This document shows, piece by piece, positions 16,450 through 24,708 of a stretch of 35,200 nucleotides of DNA. Positions within the stretch are counted from its first letter, which is position 1. The number at the start of each line of letters is the position of its first letter. The stretch comes from a bacterium (GTDB lineage Bacteria > Planctomycetota > UBA1135 > GCA-002686595), in contig JAAETM010000327.1 of NCBI GenBank assembly GCA_024228395.1, forward strand, positions 1-35,200, written 5' to 3'. Under the pieces are notes generated by a model. The model saw nothing but the letters and a program-made list of their open reading frames with translations, made no database searches and had not been told where the DNA came from. The position numbers and the translations under genes are program-made.

Positions 16450-17361
16450 CTACTGGTTGTCCATTTGGAGTTGCGTGATCTTGAGTGCGAGGGAACCGCC
16501 AACTTGGCCCCAATCGCAAATAGCTACGGGTCGGTCCTCGACAAGGAAATTCACCTTGCCGCCGACTTCGATTCCGAGGGGAATGACGTCGCCGACTTCC
16601 ATGGTGAGTAGGTCGCGCAGGGGGATTTCAACCTGACCTAGCAGGGCGCGCATTTCCATTTTGACCGTGTCCAGGTGGTTCGGAACGGTTCGAGTGAGCG
16701 TGGATTGGTCGTCGCTGTCCTCCTCGATTCCGGGAAGATAGAGGCGCAGGTCGCTGTTGCCGCCGGGCCCTTCAAAGACCAAGTGCAGCATGAGCCTTCG
16801 GGTGTCGGCGTCGGGGCCTTGGTCACGTAGGGTCTTGAGTTCTTCTTCGTCCTGGGCGATCGAGTCGATCTTGATGTCGAGACCCATGCACTTGCCGATC
16901 GGGGCAACCAGATCGCCGAGTAGCTGTCCGAGCACTTGGGTTTCAGATGGGCTCAGATGGCGCGGTTCGATCTCTTCCTCGGGGTCGAGCTCTCCCGCCA
17001 GTATTTGTTCTAGAGTGGCTGTGGCGGCCGCCTCTTCCCAAACAATCCAACCAATGGATCCGCCGATGTCCAGGCAGATGATCACAAAAGGTGATTTGGT
17101 TTCGGCGAACAGGTCGTGGGCATTGACTTCGGAAACGGAACCAACATGGAACTTGAAGAAGCTCCGTAGCGGGGCGGCGAGTTTGGTCGAAATGTCCTGG
17201 AGGGAAGCGCCAACCACCTGGTTGATACGCTGCAAGCGTTCGGCGGAAAGACGACGGGGCTGGGAGAAGTTACGCTCCAGCACCAGGCTAGAAACCTGGT
17301 CCTCAGTAGCTCCGGCGACATCGCGCAGGGCCTGGGCTTCGTCCTCGCTAATTTCTGTCAC
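16450..17361 (-). CDS. fliM: Flagellar motor switch protein FliM
   Basis: 303 residues from a GTG at 17361 whose GTGA overlaps the fliL stop by 4 bases; the frame extends further upstream into fliL with unlikely sequence. The N-terminus ISEDEAQALRDVAG resembles the CheY-P-binding segment of FliM (LSQxEIDALL) but is divergent. The middle domain includes RRLSAERLQRINQVVGASL and SPFVIICLDIGGSIGWIV. The C-terminal SpoA domain begins about 220 (MEMRALLGQVEIPLRDLLTMEVGDVIPLGIEVGGKVNFLVEDRPV). FliM joins FliG to FliN in the switch and receives the chemotaxis signal. The divergent binding peptide may mean a divergent CheY or weak coupling. Its neighbours fit a fliL-fliM-fliN block. Confidence 0.93.
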   Translation of the reverse strand: MTEISEDEAQALRDVAGATEDQVSSLVLERNFSQPRRLSAERLQRINQVVGASLQDISTKLAAPLRSFFKFHVGSVSEVNAHDLFAETKSPFVIICLDIGGSIGWIVWEEAAATATLEQILAGELDPEEEIEPRHLSPSETQVLGQLLGDLVAPIGKCMGLDIKIDSIAQDEEELKTLRDQGPDADTRRLMLHLVFEGPGGNSDLRLYLPGIEEDSDDQSTLTRTVPNHLDTVKMEMRALLGQVEIPLRDLLTMEVGDVIPLGIEVGGKVNFLVEDRPVAICDWGQVGGSLALKITQLQMDNQ

Positions 17362-18140
17362 TGGGCCATCATGTTGGTGAGGAATACTTGGCGGATACGA
17401 CCTTTGACACCGATCTGTACGGTTCCGGAAAACTCCGGCACAAAGCCGGTAACGTCCAAGTAGACGCAATCGCCACTGGGTGCAATCACCTTGAGATCTA
17501 ACTCATCCCCTTGGAAGGCCATGGCGTCACCCTCGTCAACGACGAGCGTTTTTGCGACTCCATCAATGGTGAGAGTGTGATTCCAAAAAGACCCGCGGAA
17601 CGTGCTCAGGCGATAGGAGTCACCAGGGCGGATACCACTTTCGGGATCCATTTCCAAGGGGGACTCAGAGCCTCCCACATGCACAGGGAAGAGGACCGGT
17701 TCGACAGCATGACGGACAATCTGCGCAAAGCGCTCACGATTCTCGCCTTCCATGATGTCGTCAATACTCTTATTGGATGCAAGTCCAGAGAAGGAATCGT
17801 TCAGCCACGCGGTGTACAGGCTGTCAGCCATGCGCGCATTTAGGTATTCCCCGTCGTACGAGAAGAACTCCACCTGAGGCTTGTACTTGATGAAACGCTT
17901 GAAGTGATCATCCTTTGTGTTGGACACAATGTCCTCGTCCACCAAGTCATGGAAAAACGGCCCGATGAAGCGCGGGATCTCTTTCGGCCCCGAGGGGATG
18001 GCTATCACAGCCAAGGCAGCACCGAGGCCGACGACGCCCACGAGGGCACCTACCAGCTTGATCGGGAGCTTCTTCTTGGGAGCTTCCCCTTCTTCACCAT
18101 CTTTTTTCTCGTCGCCTTCTTTCGCTTCTTTTTTGGCCAT
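17358..18140 (-). CDS. fliL: FliL-like stator-associated protein with a large insertion
   Basis: 260 residues, long compared with the usual 150-180. A charged cytoplasmic start (1-24) is followed by one membrane helix (27-49) and a periplasmic domain. The FliL match is in two parts: LASNKSIDDIMEGENRERFAQIVRHAVEPVLFP at 120-152, typical of the helix pair before the final strand, and the very end GRIRQVFLTNMMAQ (247-260), matching the family's V-Y-F-T-x-F-V-x-Q ending. Between them about 95 residues rich in beta-forming sequence (TFRGSFWNHTLTIDG, GDELDLKVIAPSGDCVYLDV) are extra. FliL rings surround MotB and promote stator function, so this domain may reach the periplasmic part of the motor. The position between motB and fliM supports the call. 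It starts 9 bases after the second motB-like gene. Confidence 0.72.
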   Translation of the reverse strand: MAKKEAKEGDEKKDGEEGEAPKKKLPIKLVGALVGVVGLGAALAVIAIPSGPKEIPRFIGPFFHDLVDEDIVSNTKDDHFKRFIKYKPQVEFFSYDGEYLNARMADSLYTAWLNDSFSGLASNKSIDDIMEGENRERFAQIVRHAVEPVLFPVHVGGSESPLEMDPESGIRPGDSYRLSTFRGSFWNHTLTIDGVAKTLVVDEGDAMAFQGDELDLKVIAPSGDCVYLDVTGFVPEFSGTVQIGVKGRIRQVFLTNMMAQ

Positions 18141-18149
18141 AGCAGTTGC

Positions 18150-18866
18150 CTACTTTTTTTTCTTGGGAGTGATGAGCCTGGCATCCACGGAGCGCGTATC
18201 CGCGCCGCTGGTCAAGATTTCCGCGAGCCAGACGCGTGCCTCCACGCGGGTTTCGGGGAAATCGTGTTCTTCAATCAAGTACTTTTGCACAGCCAGTGCG
18301 CGTGCGTGTGCAAGTTGGGTCGGTGTTTGGCCTGGGCCGGTGTCGTCGGCGTGTCCTTCGAGCACGAGCAGCTGACCTCGCCTGGGAAGCAGGGTGCTTG
18401 CCAGTTGATCTAGATAGGCTCGGGATTGGGTGTCGAGTGAGGAGGACGATGTGTGGAAGGCAGCCACGCGCGGAGTGCGAGTCTCCCGGTGTGGTTGAAG
18501 GGACTCCATGGTTTTAGCGCGCAGCAGCTCTTTTGTGCTGGCTTTGGAATGCTCTGCTTGGCGCTCAGGATCCTCCTCGGGCGGAAGGTTGAAGCGACGG
18601 CGGACCTGGTCGAAAATCTCATGCTTCTCGGCACCGGACAGTACGCCGGTTAGGCCGTGACTCTTGAGGGTGACGACAAACGAACCCAGGCCTTTGGCCA
18701 TCATGCCGGCCTTGCGTTCCTTGGCCATGGAGACCAAGAGAATGAAGAAGCACAGAATGAGCGTCATCATGTCCCCGAATGACACCATGTAGTTGGGTGC
18801 ACCTTTCTTGCGCCAGATCAGGTCGATGACCTTGACCTTTTCGGCTTCTTCAGGTGTGTTGTTCAT
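18150..18866 (-). CDS. Second MotB-like stator protein with divergent OmpA domain
   Basis: 238 residues. One N-terminal membrane helix carries the MotB signature NYMVSFGDMMTLILCFFILL with the proton-path Asp at residue 32. A linker of about 100 residues follows. The C-terminal part is OmpA-like (LLVLEGHADDTG, TQLAHARALAVQKYL), but the usual peptidoglycan-contacting N-R-R-V-E end is replaced by DTRSVDARLI, and the protein ends in KKKK coded by an A8 run. It overlaps the first motB by ATGA, so the two proteins are likely made together. It could pair with the first MotB in a mixed stator, be a regulator, or form an alternative stator with the single MotA. The conserved Asp argues that it conducts ions. 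Confidence 0.85.
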   Translation of the reverse strand: MNNTPEEAEKVKVIDLIWRKKGAPNYMVSFGDMMTLILCFFILLVSMAKERKAGMMAKGLGSFVVTLKSHGLTGVLSGAEKHEIFDQVRRRFNLPPEEDPERQAEHSKASTKELLRAKTMESLQPHRETRTPRVAAFHTSSSSLDTQSRAYLDQLASTLLPRRGQLLVLEGHADDTGPGQTPTQLAHARALAVQKYLIEEHDFPETRVEARVWLAEILTSGADTRSVDARLITPKKKK

Positions 18867-19633
18867 CGCGTTTCTCCCAACAGAATTTTGGCGCGCTGCT
18901 CGTTCATGGAGAGTACGCGCACCTCCACGCGGCGATTGGCCGCACGGTCCAGGGCAGTCTTGCCCATGTGATCTTCGAGGGGGGAACTACCCATGCCAGC
19001 CAATTGAATTGCCTTGGGCGATAGTTTCGTTCCCTGCAGGAGGATTTCGGACGCGGCCTCGGCGCGGGCGAGGGACAGGGCTTCGGCGGTGCGGAAGGTG
19101 GATGTCGGCACGAAGTTGTCGTCGGTATAACCTTCCACCACGATCAGGTGCTGGTAGTACTGCACAGACTCACCCATTTCCTTGAGACACTTGCGCAAGA
19201 CGGGGTTCACCGTTGCCGAACCAGGAGCAAACCCTGCTCGTTCGTCAAATCGCAGGCGCAGACCATCCTGAACGTTGCGGCCATCGAATTCGATGTGCTC
19301 GTCGGTGAGCTTCTGGCCCATCTGCTCAATGCTAGTGGGGAGCTGGTCCGAGGGGCGCGAGTGAGGGGAGTCCGCTCCGCGCAGCATGTCGGTGGCGGCC
19401 ATAATGTCGTTGTCTGGGGCTTCTATGTACTGACCGCCTTTCTTTTCTAGGACACCCTTAGTGCTCAGGATGTTCTTCGGATATGAGAAGGAATCGTAAT
19501 CCTGCATGCTGGCAAAGGTGAACAGCAGGATGAAGAAGGTCACGAGCAATGAGATCATGTCCACGAATGTGGCCACCCAACCGGGCGCCCCATCCAACGG
19601 ACCTTCGATCATGTTGTACTCGATCTTGACCAT
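18863..19633 (-). CDS. motB: Flagellar motor stator protein MotB
   Basis: 256 residues. The N-terminal membrane helix (about 19-42) has the ion-channel Asp at residue 25 in PGWVATFVDMISLLVTFFILLF. The plug/linker region spans about 43-140. The OmpA-like peptidoglycan-binding domain is complete: FAPGSATVNPVLRKCLKEMG, VVEGYTDDNF, SLARAEAASEILL and DRAANRRVEVRVLSM. MotB anchors the MotA pentamer to the cell wall and couples ion flow to rotation. It follows motA by 9 bases and overlaps the second motB-like gene. Ion type (H or Na) cannot be read with certainty. Confidence 0.95.
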   Translation of the reverse strand: MVKIEYNMIEGPLDGAPGWVATFVDMISLLVTFFILLFTFASMQDYDSFSYPKNILSTKGVLEKKGGQYIEAPDNDIMAATDMLRGADSPHSRPSDQLPTSIEQMGQKLTDEHIEFDGRNVQDGLRLRFDERAGFAPGSATVNPVLRKCLKEMGESVQYYQHLIVVEGYTDDNFVPTSTFRTAEALSLARAEAASEILLQGTKLSPKAIQLAGMGSSPLEDHMGKTALDRAANRRVEVRVLSMNEQRAKILLGETR

Positions 19634-19642
19634 TGCCGATTT

Positions 19643-20410
19643 CTAGGCCTCCACCTTCTCGCGTTGGCTGGGAGCTAGGAAGCCTTTGAGCTTCTCCTTG
19701 ATCAACTGCGGTTTTTCACCGGATTGGATGGCAACGATGCCTTCCACCATCAGAGCCCGCAGGAGCCCGTTCTGATTCTTGACCGCCTCAAGCTTTCCAG
19801 CGACCGGAATGAAGAGCATGTTGGCTCCCATGGCTCCGTAAAGTGTCGTCAGAAGCGCGGTGGCCATGCCGACTCCAATGGAGTTCGGGTCGGAAAGGTC
19901 CTGGAGCATCTGCACCAGGCCCACGAGTGTTCCGATCATTCCGAATGCAGGTGAGAAGGCTCCCATCTGATCCATGATCTTGGCGCCCGTCTCGTGGCGT
20001 TGTTTTTCCCAGTCCGCTTCGAGTTCCATGATATCCCGCACGGTGTCCGCGCCAAAACCATCGATCACGAGCTGGATGCCCTTCGAAAAGAAGGTGTCGT
20101 CCACGGTCTGCAGTTTCGCCTCCAGGGCCAGCAGTCCTTCCTTTCGCGCCAGGTTGGCGTAGCTGACGATGCGATCGATTTCCTCGGTGTAGACAGGCTT
20201 CTTGCGCATGACTGTCACCATCAAGATCTTCATGAAGGGCTTCAGGTCATCGCCGGGGAAGGCCAGCATGATTACACCGGAACTGCCTCCGAACACGATG
20301 GCTAGGGACGGCACATCGATGAAGATGCCGACGCCTCCAGGGCCCGTTGCCATGGCTACCAGCACAATGAGGCAGCAAAGCGTGGTTCCGATAATTGTGT
20401 TAAGGTCCAT
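19643..20410 (-). CDS. motA: Flagellar motor stator protein MotA
   Basis: 255 residues, full length for the MotA/PomA family. Four membrane segments: about 5-22 and 27-50 near the N-terminus, about 150-172 (GAFSPAFGMIGTLVGLVQML) and about 180-203 (GMATALLTTLYGAMGANMLFIP). The cytoplasmic loop between the second and third contains the charged stretch EEIDRIVSYANLARKEGLLALE that faces FliG. The conserved Pro of helix 3 is in FSPAFGMIGT. MotA forms a pentamer around two MotB chains in the inner membrane. A 181-base gap separates it from the motE-like gene upstream, so it may have its own promoter. Confidence 0.96.
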   Translation of the reverse strand: MDLNTIIGTTLCCLIVLVAMATGPGGVGIFIDVPSLAIVFGGSSGVIMLAFPGDDLKPFMKILMVTVMRKKPVYTEEIDRIVSYANLARKEGLLALEAKLQTVDDTFFSKGIQLVIDGFGADTVRDIMELEADWEKQRHETGAKIMDQMGAFSPAFGMIGTLVGLVQMLQDLSDPNSIGVGMATALLTTLYGAMGANMLFIPVAGKLEAVKNQNGLLRALMVEGIVAIQSGEKPQLIKEKLKGFLAPSQREKVEA

Positions 20411-20591
20411 AAGGCGTGTTTCTGGCCAGGGGTCGTGCCTCGGGAGTTATCGACGTGCAGGGGAATGCCCTGAATGGGGCAGTCCTGATGAGCATGGCTA
20501 AGGGTGCCTGGGATGCAGGAATGGGGGATTGAAGGTCTAGAACGGGCACCTCACTCCCATGGGCGGGAAGAAATTGCCTGATTTCGATGAT

Positions 20592-21326
20592 TTATTTGGT
20601 GTACTCCGCCCTGTAGCTGGTTTCGACGGCGCTCAATACATCCGGTGCGGCGGTTCGGATGCCTGCCATAAGGACGGCCACCCGTTCCGGGGGAAGGCCG
20701 GCGAGCACGAGACCGATCTCTTTGGGCGGATACATGTCGAGAAGCATCTGGGACTTCACATCAACGTCGCCCTCGGCGAAAAGGGAGGACATTAGCTTGA
20801 AGCTTTCCACGCGCTCTTCGGCGCTGGCAGCATCCTTGATTTTGTTCTCTTCCTGCAGGGCGACGGTCTCATCGCGCTCCTCGATGAGTCCACTGCGCAC
20901 GGATTCCAGTTCTCTCTGCAATGCGGCCAAATGGCGCTGACTCTCCTCCAGGTCCAACTGACGGGCGTCGAGTTCCTTTTCACGTTCGGCGATGGCGTTG
21001 AGGCGGGTTTTGAGTTGGGACTCAAGCTCCTCCAATTGATCCGTGCTGAAGGGATTGGGTAGCAAGAAGGCATGCAAGGGACTGGACGAGTGGTCCATGA
21101 CCTGTTCGGGGGACCGTATGTCCGCGTCAACCTGCTCTTCCACTGACGTGTTCAGCTCGTTGAGGCTGGGATCAATGGCAGCGACCGGGGGTTCGGGAAA
21201 GAGCCCGCCAATTGCGGGGAGTTCGTGCAGTTCCGCGCCCAGCATTCCTGCAGCGGTCACAAAAGTACCGACCAGCAAGAGAATGGCTGCGGCGATCCCG
21301 GATAGAATGAGGATGATTTTGTTCAT
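20592..21326 (-). CDS. MotE/YlxF-like protein (MgtE-N fold) of the flagellar operon
   Basis: 244 residues: one N-terminal membrane helix (about 4-26), a low-complexity stretch, a coiled coil (about 95-185; EELESQLKTRLNAIAEREKELD) and a C-terminal MgtE_N-like helical domain (VKSQMLLDMYPPKEIGLVLAGLPPERVAVLMAGI). This order is that of MotE, the stator chaperone of some alphaproteobacteria, and of YlxF, found after fliJ in Bacillus. Here it also follows fliJ (12 bases) and precedes motA. A role in stator assembly in the periplasm is likely but inferred. The 181 bases after it hold no recognisable gene. Confidence 0.75.
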   Translation of the reverse strand: MNKIILILSGIAAAILLLVGTFVTAAGMLGAELHELPAIGGLFPEPPVAAIDPSLNELNTSVEEQVDADIRSPEQVMDHSSSPLHAFLLPNPFSTDQLEELESQLKTRLNAIAEREKELDARQLDLEESQRHLAALQRELESVRSGLIEERDETVALQEENKIKDAASAEERVESFKLMSSLFAEGDVDVKSQMLLDMYPPKEIGLVLAGLPPERVAVLMAGIRTAAPDVLSAVETSYRAEYTK

Positions 21327-21338
21327 GGGATTGGGGTA

Positions 21339-21806
21339 CTAAGTGGAGGGGGTGGAATGTTTGCGGTCTTTTTGACGGAGGAGCAGGGATTCAATGGAGG
21401 CTTCCAGGGCTTGGTCCTCTTTCTTTTGGCGTTCGGTGTGTTGGTCGGCCTTGGCGCGCTCCACCAGTTTTTGCATGCCACGGGCGGCCTTGCGGGTTTC
21501 CAGCCAGGGGGCTTTGGTTGTTTCCACATCGCGGTGGCGTGCGGAAGCCTGGATTCGGGTCTGTGCGAGGGCGTTATGCAGGTGGTGCATGGCCGCATCG
21601 CTTTGCAGCACGCCGTCGATGGATCCGGCAGCTTGTTGTTCTCGTACGTGATCGTGGCCCATCGCGATGTTGTCGTGGCAATGGACCACGCGTTCATCGG
21701 CCTCGCGGGCTGCGAGTTCGGCTTGAAGCCACACGCCGCGGGCGGTCTCTTCTTGCAGTCGCCGAATTCGCAAGATGCGCTCTAGCCTTTCAGGGTTGCG
21801 CTTCAT
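21339..21806 (-). CDS. fliJ: Flagellar export chaperone FliJ
   Basis: 155 residues, almost entirely alpha-helical coiled coil and highly charged (RNPERLERILRIRRLQEETARG at the start, KKEDQALEASIESLLLRQKDR near the end). FliJ proteins have little sequence conservation, so the call rests on size, coiled-coil nature, the typical N-terminus and its position: it overlaps the fliI stop by ATGA. FliJ is the central stalk of the FliI hexamer and helps couple the export gate to ATP and the proton motive force. Confidence 0.88.
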   Translation of the reverse strand: MKRNPERLERILRIRRLQEETARGVWLQAELAAREADERVVHCHDNIAMGHDHVREQQAAGSIDGVLQSDAAMHHLHNALAQTRIQASARHRDVETTKAPWLETRKAARGMQKLVERAKADQHTERQKKEDQALEASIESLLLRQKDRKHSTPST

Positions 21807-23137
21807 ACGGGCCCTCCTTCACCTGCCGTAGCGACCATTTCGAGCATCTGGTGGGTCTCTGCCATGGGCGTGATGTCGTAGGGATCCTGTTGGAGGAAGG
21901 CGTTGATCACCGGCATGCGCATGAGCGCTCCGTCCAGGGTCGGGTTGGTGCCGGTTTGGTAGGCTCCGATTTCAACCAAGTCCCGGCCTTCTTGATATGC
22001 GGCCAGGTCACTGCGCAGGATTTGTGCATTATGGCGTTGTTGCGGAGACGAAAGGGCCGGCGCCAAACGTGAAAGACTGTCGAGCACGTCGACCGCTGGG
22101 AAGTGGCCTTTTTGAGCCAGGTCGCGGTTGAGGAAAATGTGACCGTCCAGCAATCCGCGCAGGGTGTCTGCCACGGGTTCATTGGGGTCATCGCCATCGA
22201 CTAGCACGGTGATCAAGCCGGTGATGCTGCCTGCGGCGGTGCGGCCCACACGCTCGATGAGCTGGGGCACGGATGCGAAGAAGGAGGGCGGAAGTCCGCG
22301 CACGGTGGGCGGCTCGCCAACGGCCAAACCAACCTCACGCGATGCGGCTGCGTAGCGCGTCACCGAGTCCATCAGCAACAACACGTTCTTGCCTTGATCA
22401 CGGAACGATTCAGCGATGGTGACCGCTGTGAAAGGTGCGGTCAGGCGTTCGATGGGGGGGCGGTCCGATGTCGCGACAACCATGACTGCGCGCTCGAGGC
22501 CCTCTTCTCCAAGTACTTCGGCAACAAAGTCCTGAACCTCGCGACCACGCTCGCCAACCAGACAGCAAACGATAATGTCGGCCTCGGTTCCGCGTGCAAC
22601 TTGGCCGAGTAGCGTTGATTTGCCCACGCCAGAACCGGCGAAGATACCGAGGCGTTGGCCACGTCCCAATGGAATCATGCCATCGATGACTCGAACACCG
22701 GTTTGTAGGGGCTCCTGGATCGGAACGCGTTCGGTGGGGCCGGGAGCATCTGCGTGTACGCGACGCCAGGTGGCCTCGTGAATCTCGGGACCCCCGTCAT
22801 GGGCGCGGCCGAAACCATCGACCAGTCGACCGAGAAGGCTGGGTCCTATGGGAATCTGGAATTCACGTTTGAGGGCGTAGACGGGTTGCTTGGGGGAGAT
22901 GCCGGAAATGTCTCCATGGGGCATCAAGAGCGTCGTGTGCCCCCGGAAGCCGACGACTTTGGCCTCGATCGCGTCCGTGTCGGAGCGCTGGATACGACAC
23001 ATTTCGCCGAGCGCTGCGGGTACACCGGTCGCTTCCACGAGGATGCCAGTGACGCGATCTACAGAACCGCGATAGCGAGCACGAGCGCCCTTCTGAATGC
23101 TCTTTTGGCAAGCGGCCATGTCCATGTAGGGGGTCAA
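21803..23137 (-). CDS. fliI: Flagellum-specific ATPase FliI
   Basis: 444 residues from a TTG at 23137, chosen because GGAGG lies 7 bases before it and it overlaps the fliH stop as TTGA; an ATG four codons later (23125) is an alternative. F1-ATPase-beta-like order: N-terminal barrel (GSVDRVTGILVEATGVPAALGE), Walker A GIFAGSGVGKST, CLVGERGREVQDFV with the catalytic Glu, Walker B VLLLMDSVTRYA, and FFASVPQLIERVGR. The C-terminal helical domain includes SLSRLAPALSSPQQ. FliI forms a hexamer under the export gate with FliH and FliJ. All motifs are intact. Confidence 0.97.
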   Translation of the reverse strand: MTPYMDMAACQKSIQKGARARYRGSVDRVTGILVEATGVPAALGEMCRIQRSDTDAIEAKVVGFRGHTTLLMPHGDISGISPKQPVYALKREFQIPIGPSLLGRLVDGFGRAHDGGPEIHEATWRRVHADAPGPTERVPIQEPLQTGVRVIDGMIPLGRGQRLGIFAGSGVGKSTLLGQVARGTEADIIVCCLVGERGREVQDFVAEVLGEEGLERAVMVVATSDRPPIERLTAPFTAVTIAESFRDQGKNVLLLMDSVTRYAAASREVGLAVGEPPTVRGLPPSFFASVPQLIERVGRTAAGSITGLITVLVDGDDPNEPVADTLRGLLDGHIFLNRDLAQKGHFPAVDVLDSLSRLAPALSSPQQRHNAQILRSDLAAYQEGRDLVEIGAYQTGTNPTLDGALMRMPVINAFLQQDPYDITPMAETHQMLEMVATAGEGGPV

Positions 23138-23691
23138 GCCAAGTCCTCCAGAAGTTGCTCGCGAACAGCGGCCATACATTCGGAAACTTCGCGGACCAGT
23201 AGACCTTGGGCAGCTTGTACGTGAACGTCTCCAGGTTGGAGGGTGCTGTCGATCTCGACCTGGGTACCGTTGCGGAAGGTGACTTCTTCCAGGCGCTGAT
23301 AATCTTGGGGGCAGACATGGATGACGGCCTTCCCGCGGCCCAATCCAGATTGAGAAAGAGCACCGCGCACGATGCGCTCCAGGTCGTAGTTCTCCGCTTG
23401 GATTTCCACCCGAACGATTTGGCGGGCGATCTCCACCGCAAGTTCGACCGCCGAGGTGCTTAAGGTATCGAGAGCTTCCTCTCGCGATTTTTCCAGGCGA
23501 TCTATCGCCGCGTCCATGGCTTTGGCGGCTTTCTGGTTGGCTTGCATCACGCCAGCCTCGAAACCTTGTACACGGGCCGCTTCTAAATCAGCTTGGTGAA
23601 GCTGGGCCCCGAGATTCGCCAGGGCAACAGGGCGAACTGTCGCACTGGAGGGCTTCCGGTTGAGGGTGATGTTCATTTTAGTGCGGGCCAT
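23134..23691 (-). CDS. fliH: Flagellar assembly protein FliH
   Basis: 185 residues. A variable N-terminus is followed by the small-residue-rich helix typical of FliH (AARVQGFEAGVMQANQKAAKAM) and a C-terminal domain (SAVELAVEIARQIVRVEIQ, LQPGDVHVQAAQGLLVREVSECMAAVREQL) like the V-ATPase E/F-ATPase delta-type stator stalk. FliH binds and regulates FliI and links it to FliN. The ATG follows the fliG stop directly (TAAATG), with GGAG just before; the gene overlaps the fliI start. Confidence 0.92.
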   Translation of the reverse strand: MARTKMNITLNRKPSSATVRPVALANLGAQLHQADLEAARVQGFEAGVMQANQKAAKAMDAAIDRLEKSREEALDTLSTSAVELAVEIARQIVRVEIQAENYDLERIVRGALSQSGLGRGKAVIHVCPQDYQRLEEVTFRNGTQVEIDSTLQPGDVHVQAAQGLLVREVSECMAAVREQLLEDLA

Positions 23692-24708
23692 TTACTCCAC
23701 CATCTCCTCGCCAGCCTTTGCAGGGCTGAACTCACCCGCTTCCATCAGGGCGCGCACGGCAACCATGATTTCTGCGCGACAGCCATTCACCTCACCAATG
23801 GGAGTGGGTCCTGCCAGCTCACGTTCGTCGGCAACGATGTCTTTGACGCGGCTCGAGAGGTTGGCCACGATGTTGTCTTCGACTTCCGCTGGCGAACCCT
23901 TGAGAGCGATGGCCAATGTCTTGGTGTCGACAGACGCCAGGATTTTTTGCATGGCGCGTTTTTCGATTGTGGAGAGGTCGTTCCAAGTGAACATGAACTC
24001 CCGCACTTGATCGGCCATCTCTTCGTTGAAGTCATCCAGTCCGGTCAAGACGCTTTTCTCGACTTCGCCTTGGGAGAAGTTCAAGAGGTCCGCGATAGTG
24101 CGCAGGCTGTCGCTCGGGTCCGGCGGGGCGGGCATGCTAGCTGCCAAGCGAATGCGGGCTTGCAGGGTGTCCGCAATGGAGAGCATGGTTTCGATGCCCG
24201 GGGGCACTACAGAGGTCATGCGCTTGACAATGTCGAGCGCGACCTCTTCCTCGAAGGAGTTCAGAACTGCAGCCGAAAGGGTTGGGGAGACGTGGGCCAA
24301 GACAAGGGCGACGACCGCGGTGGACTCTTCAGCCAGAACTCGCGAGACGATTTCCGGTGCGAGCGTCTCGATGAACCCAAGCGGTTGGTTCTGCCTGCGG
24401 CGGGAGTGTATGTCGCGTAGGACTCGATCGGCATCTTTGACTCCAAAGGTTTGCGTCAAGATGTCGTGCAGTTCGAATTCGTCCTGTGCGCGCACGCCGG
24501 CGCGCTTGTAGACGGTGCGAGCTAAATCACCGTAGATCTCGTCCACGGAATCAATGCTGCACATGTCGGGGGCAAGGTCGGTCATGGCCTGGGCGACCGA
24601 GGGAATGACCTTGGGGTCAATCCTGCGCATGAGGTCAGCACTCACGTCCTTGTCTAGACTGAGTAGGAAGGCCGCGACCTTTTGGGCTCCTGAGGGGGTG
24701 TCGCTCAT
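23692..24708 (-). CDS. fliG: Flagellar motor switch protein FliG
   Basis: 338 residues, normal length. The N-terminal domain that binds FliF starts GAQKVAAFLLSLDKDVSADLMRRID. The middle ARM-like domain contains STAVVALVLAHVSPTLSAAVLNSFEEE. The C-terminal torque domain includes DQVREFMFTWNDLSTIEKRAMQKILASVDTKTLAIALKG with the charged residues that face MotA. FliG sits on the MS ring and converts stator action to rotation. Its ATG overlaps the fliF stop (ATGA), and fliH follows with no gap. Confidence 0.97.
   Translation of the reverse strand: MSDTPSGAQKVAAFLLSLDKDVSADLMRRIDPKVIPSVAQAMTDLAPDMCSIDSVDEIYGDLARTVYKRAGVRAQDEFELHDILTQTFGVKDADRVLRDIHSRRRQNQPLGFIETLAPEIVSRVLAEESTAVVALVLAHVSPTLSAAVLNSFEEEVALDIVKRMTSVVPPGIETMLSIADTLQARIRLAASMPAPPDPSDSLRTIADLLNFSQGEVEKSVLTGLDDFNEEMADQVREFMFTWNDLSTIEKRAMQKILASVDTKTLAIALKGSPAEVEDNIVANLSSRVKDIVADERELAGPTPIGEVNGCRAEIMVAVRALMEAGEFSPAKAGEEMVE

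Noticed and set aside
20456..20471. Possible sigma-54 site upstream of motA (minus strand AGGGCA-N5-CTGCA)
   Set aside because: Only the GG and GC pairs match; there are too many other mismatches to call it.
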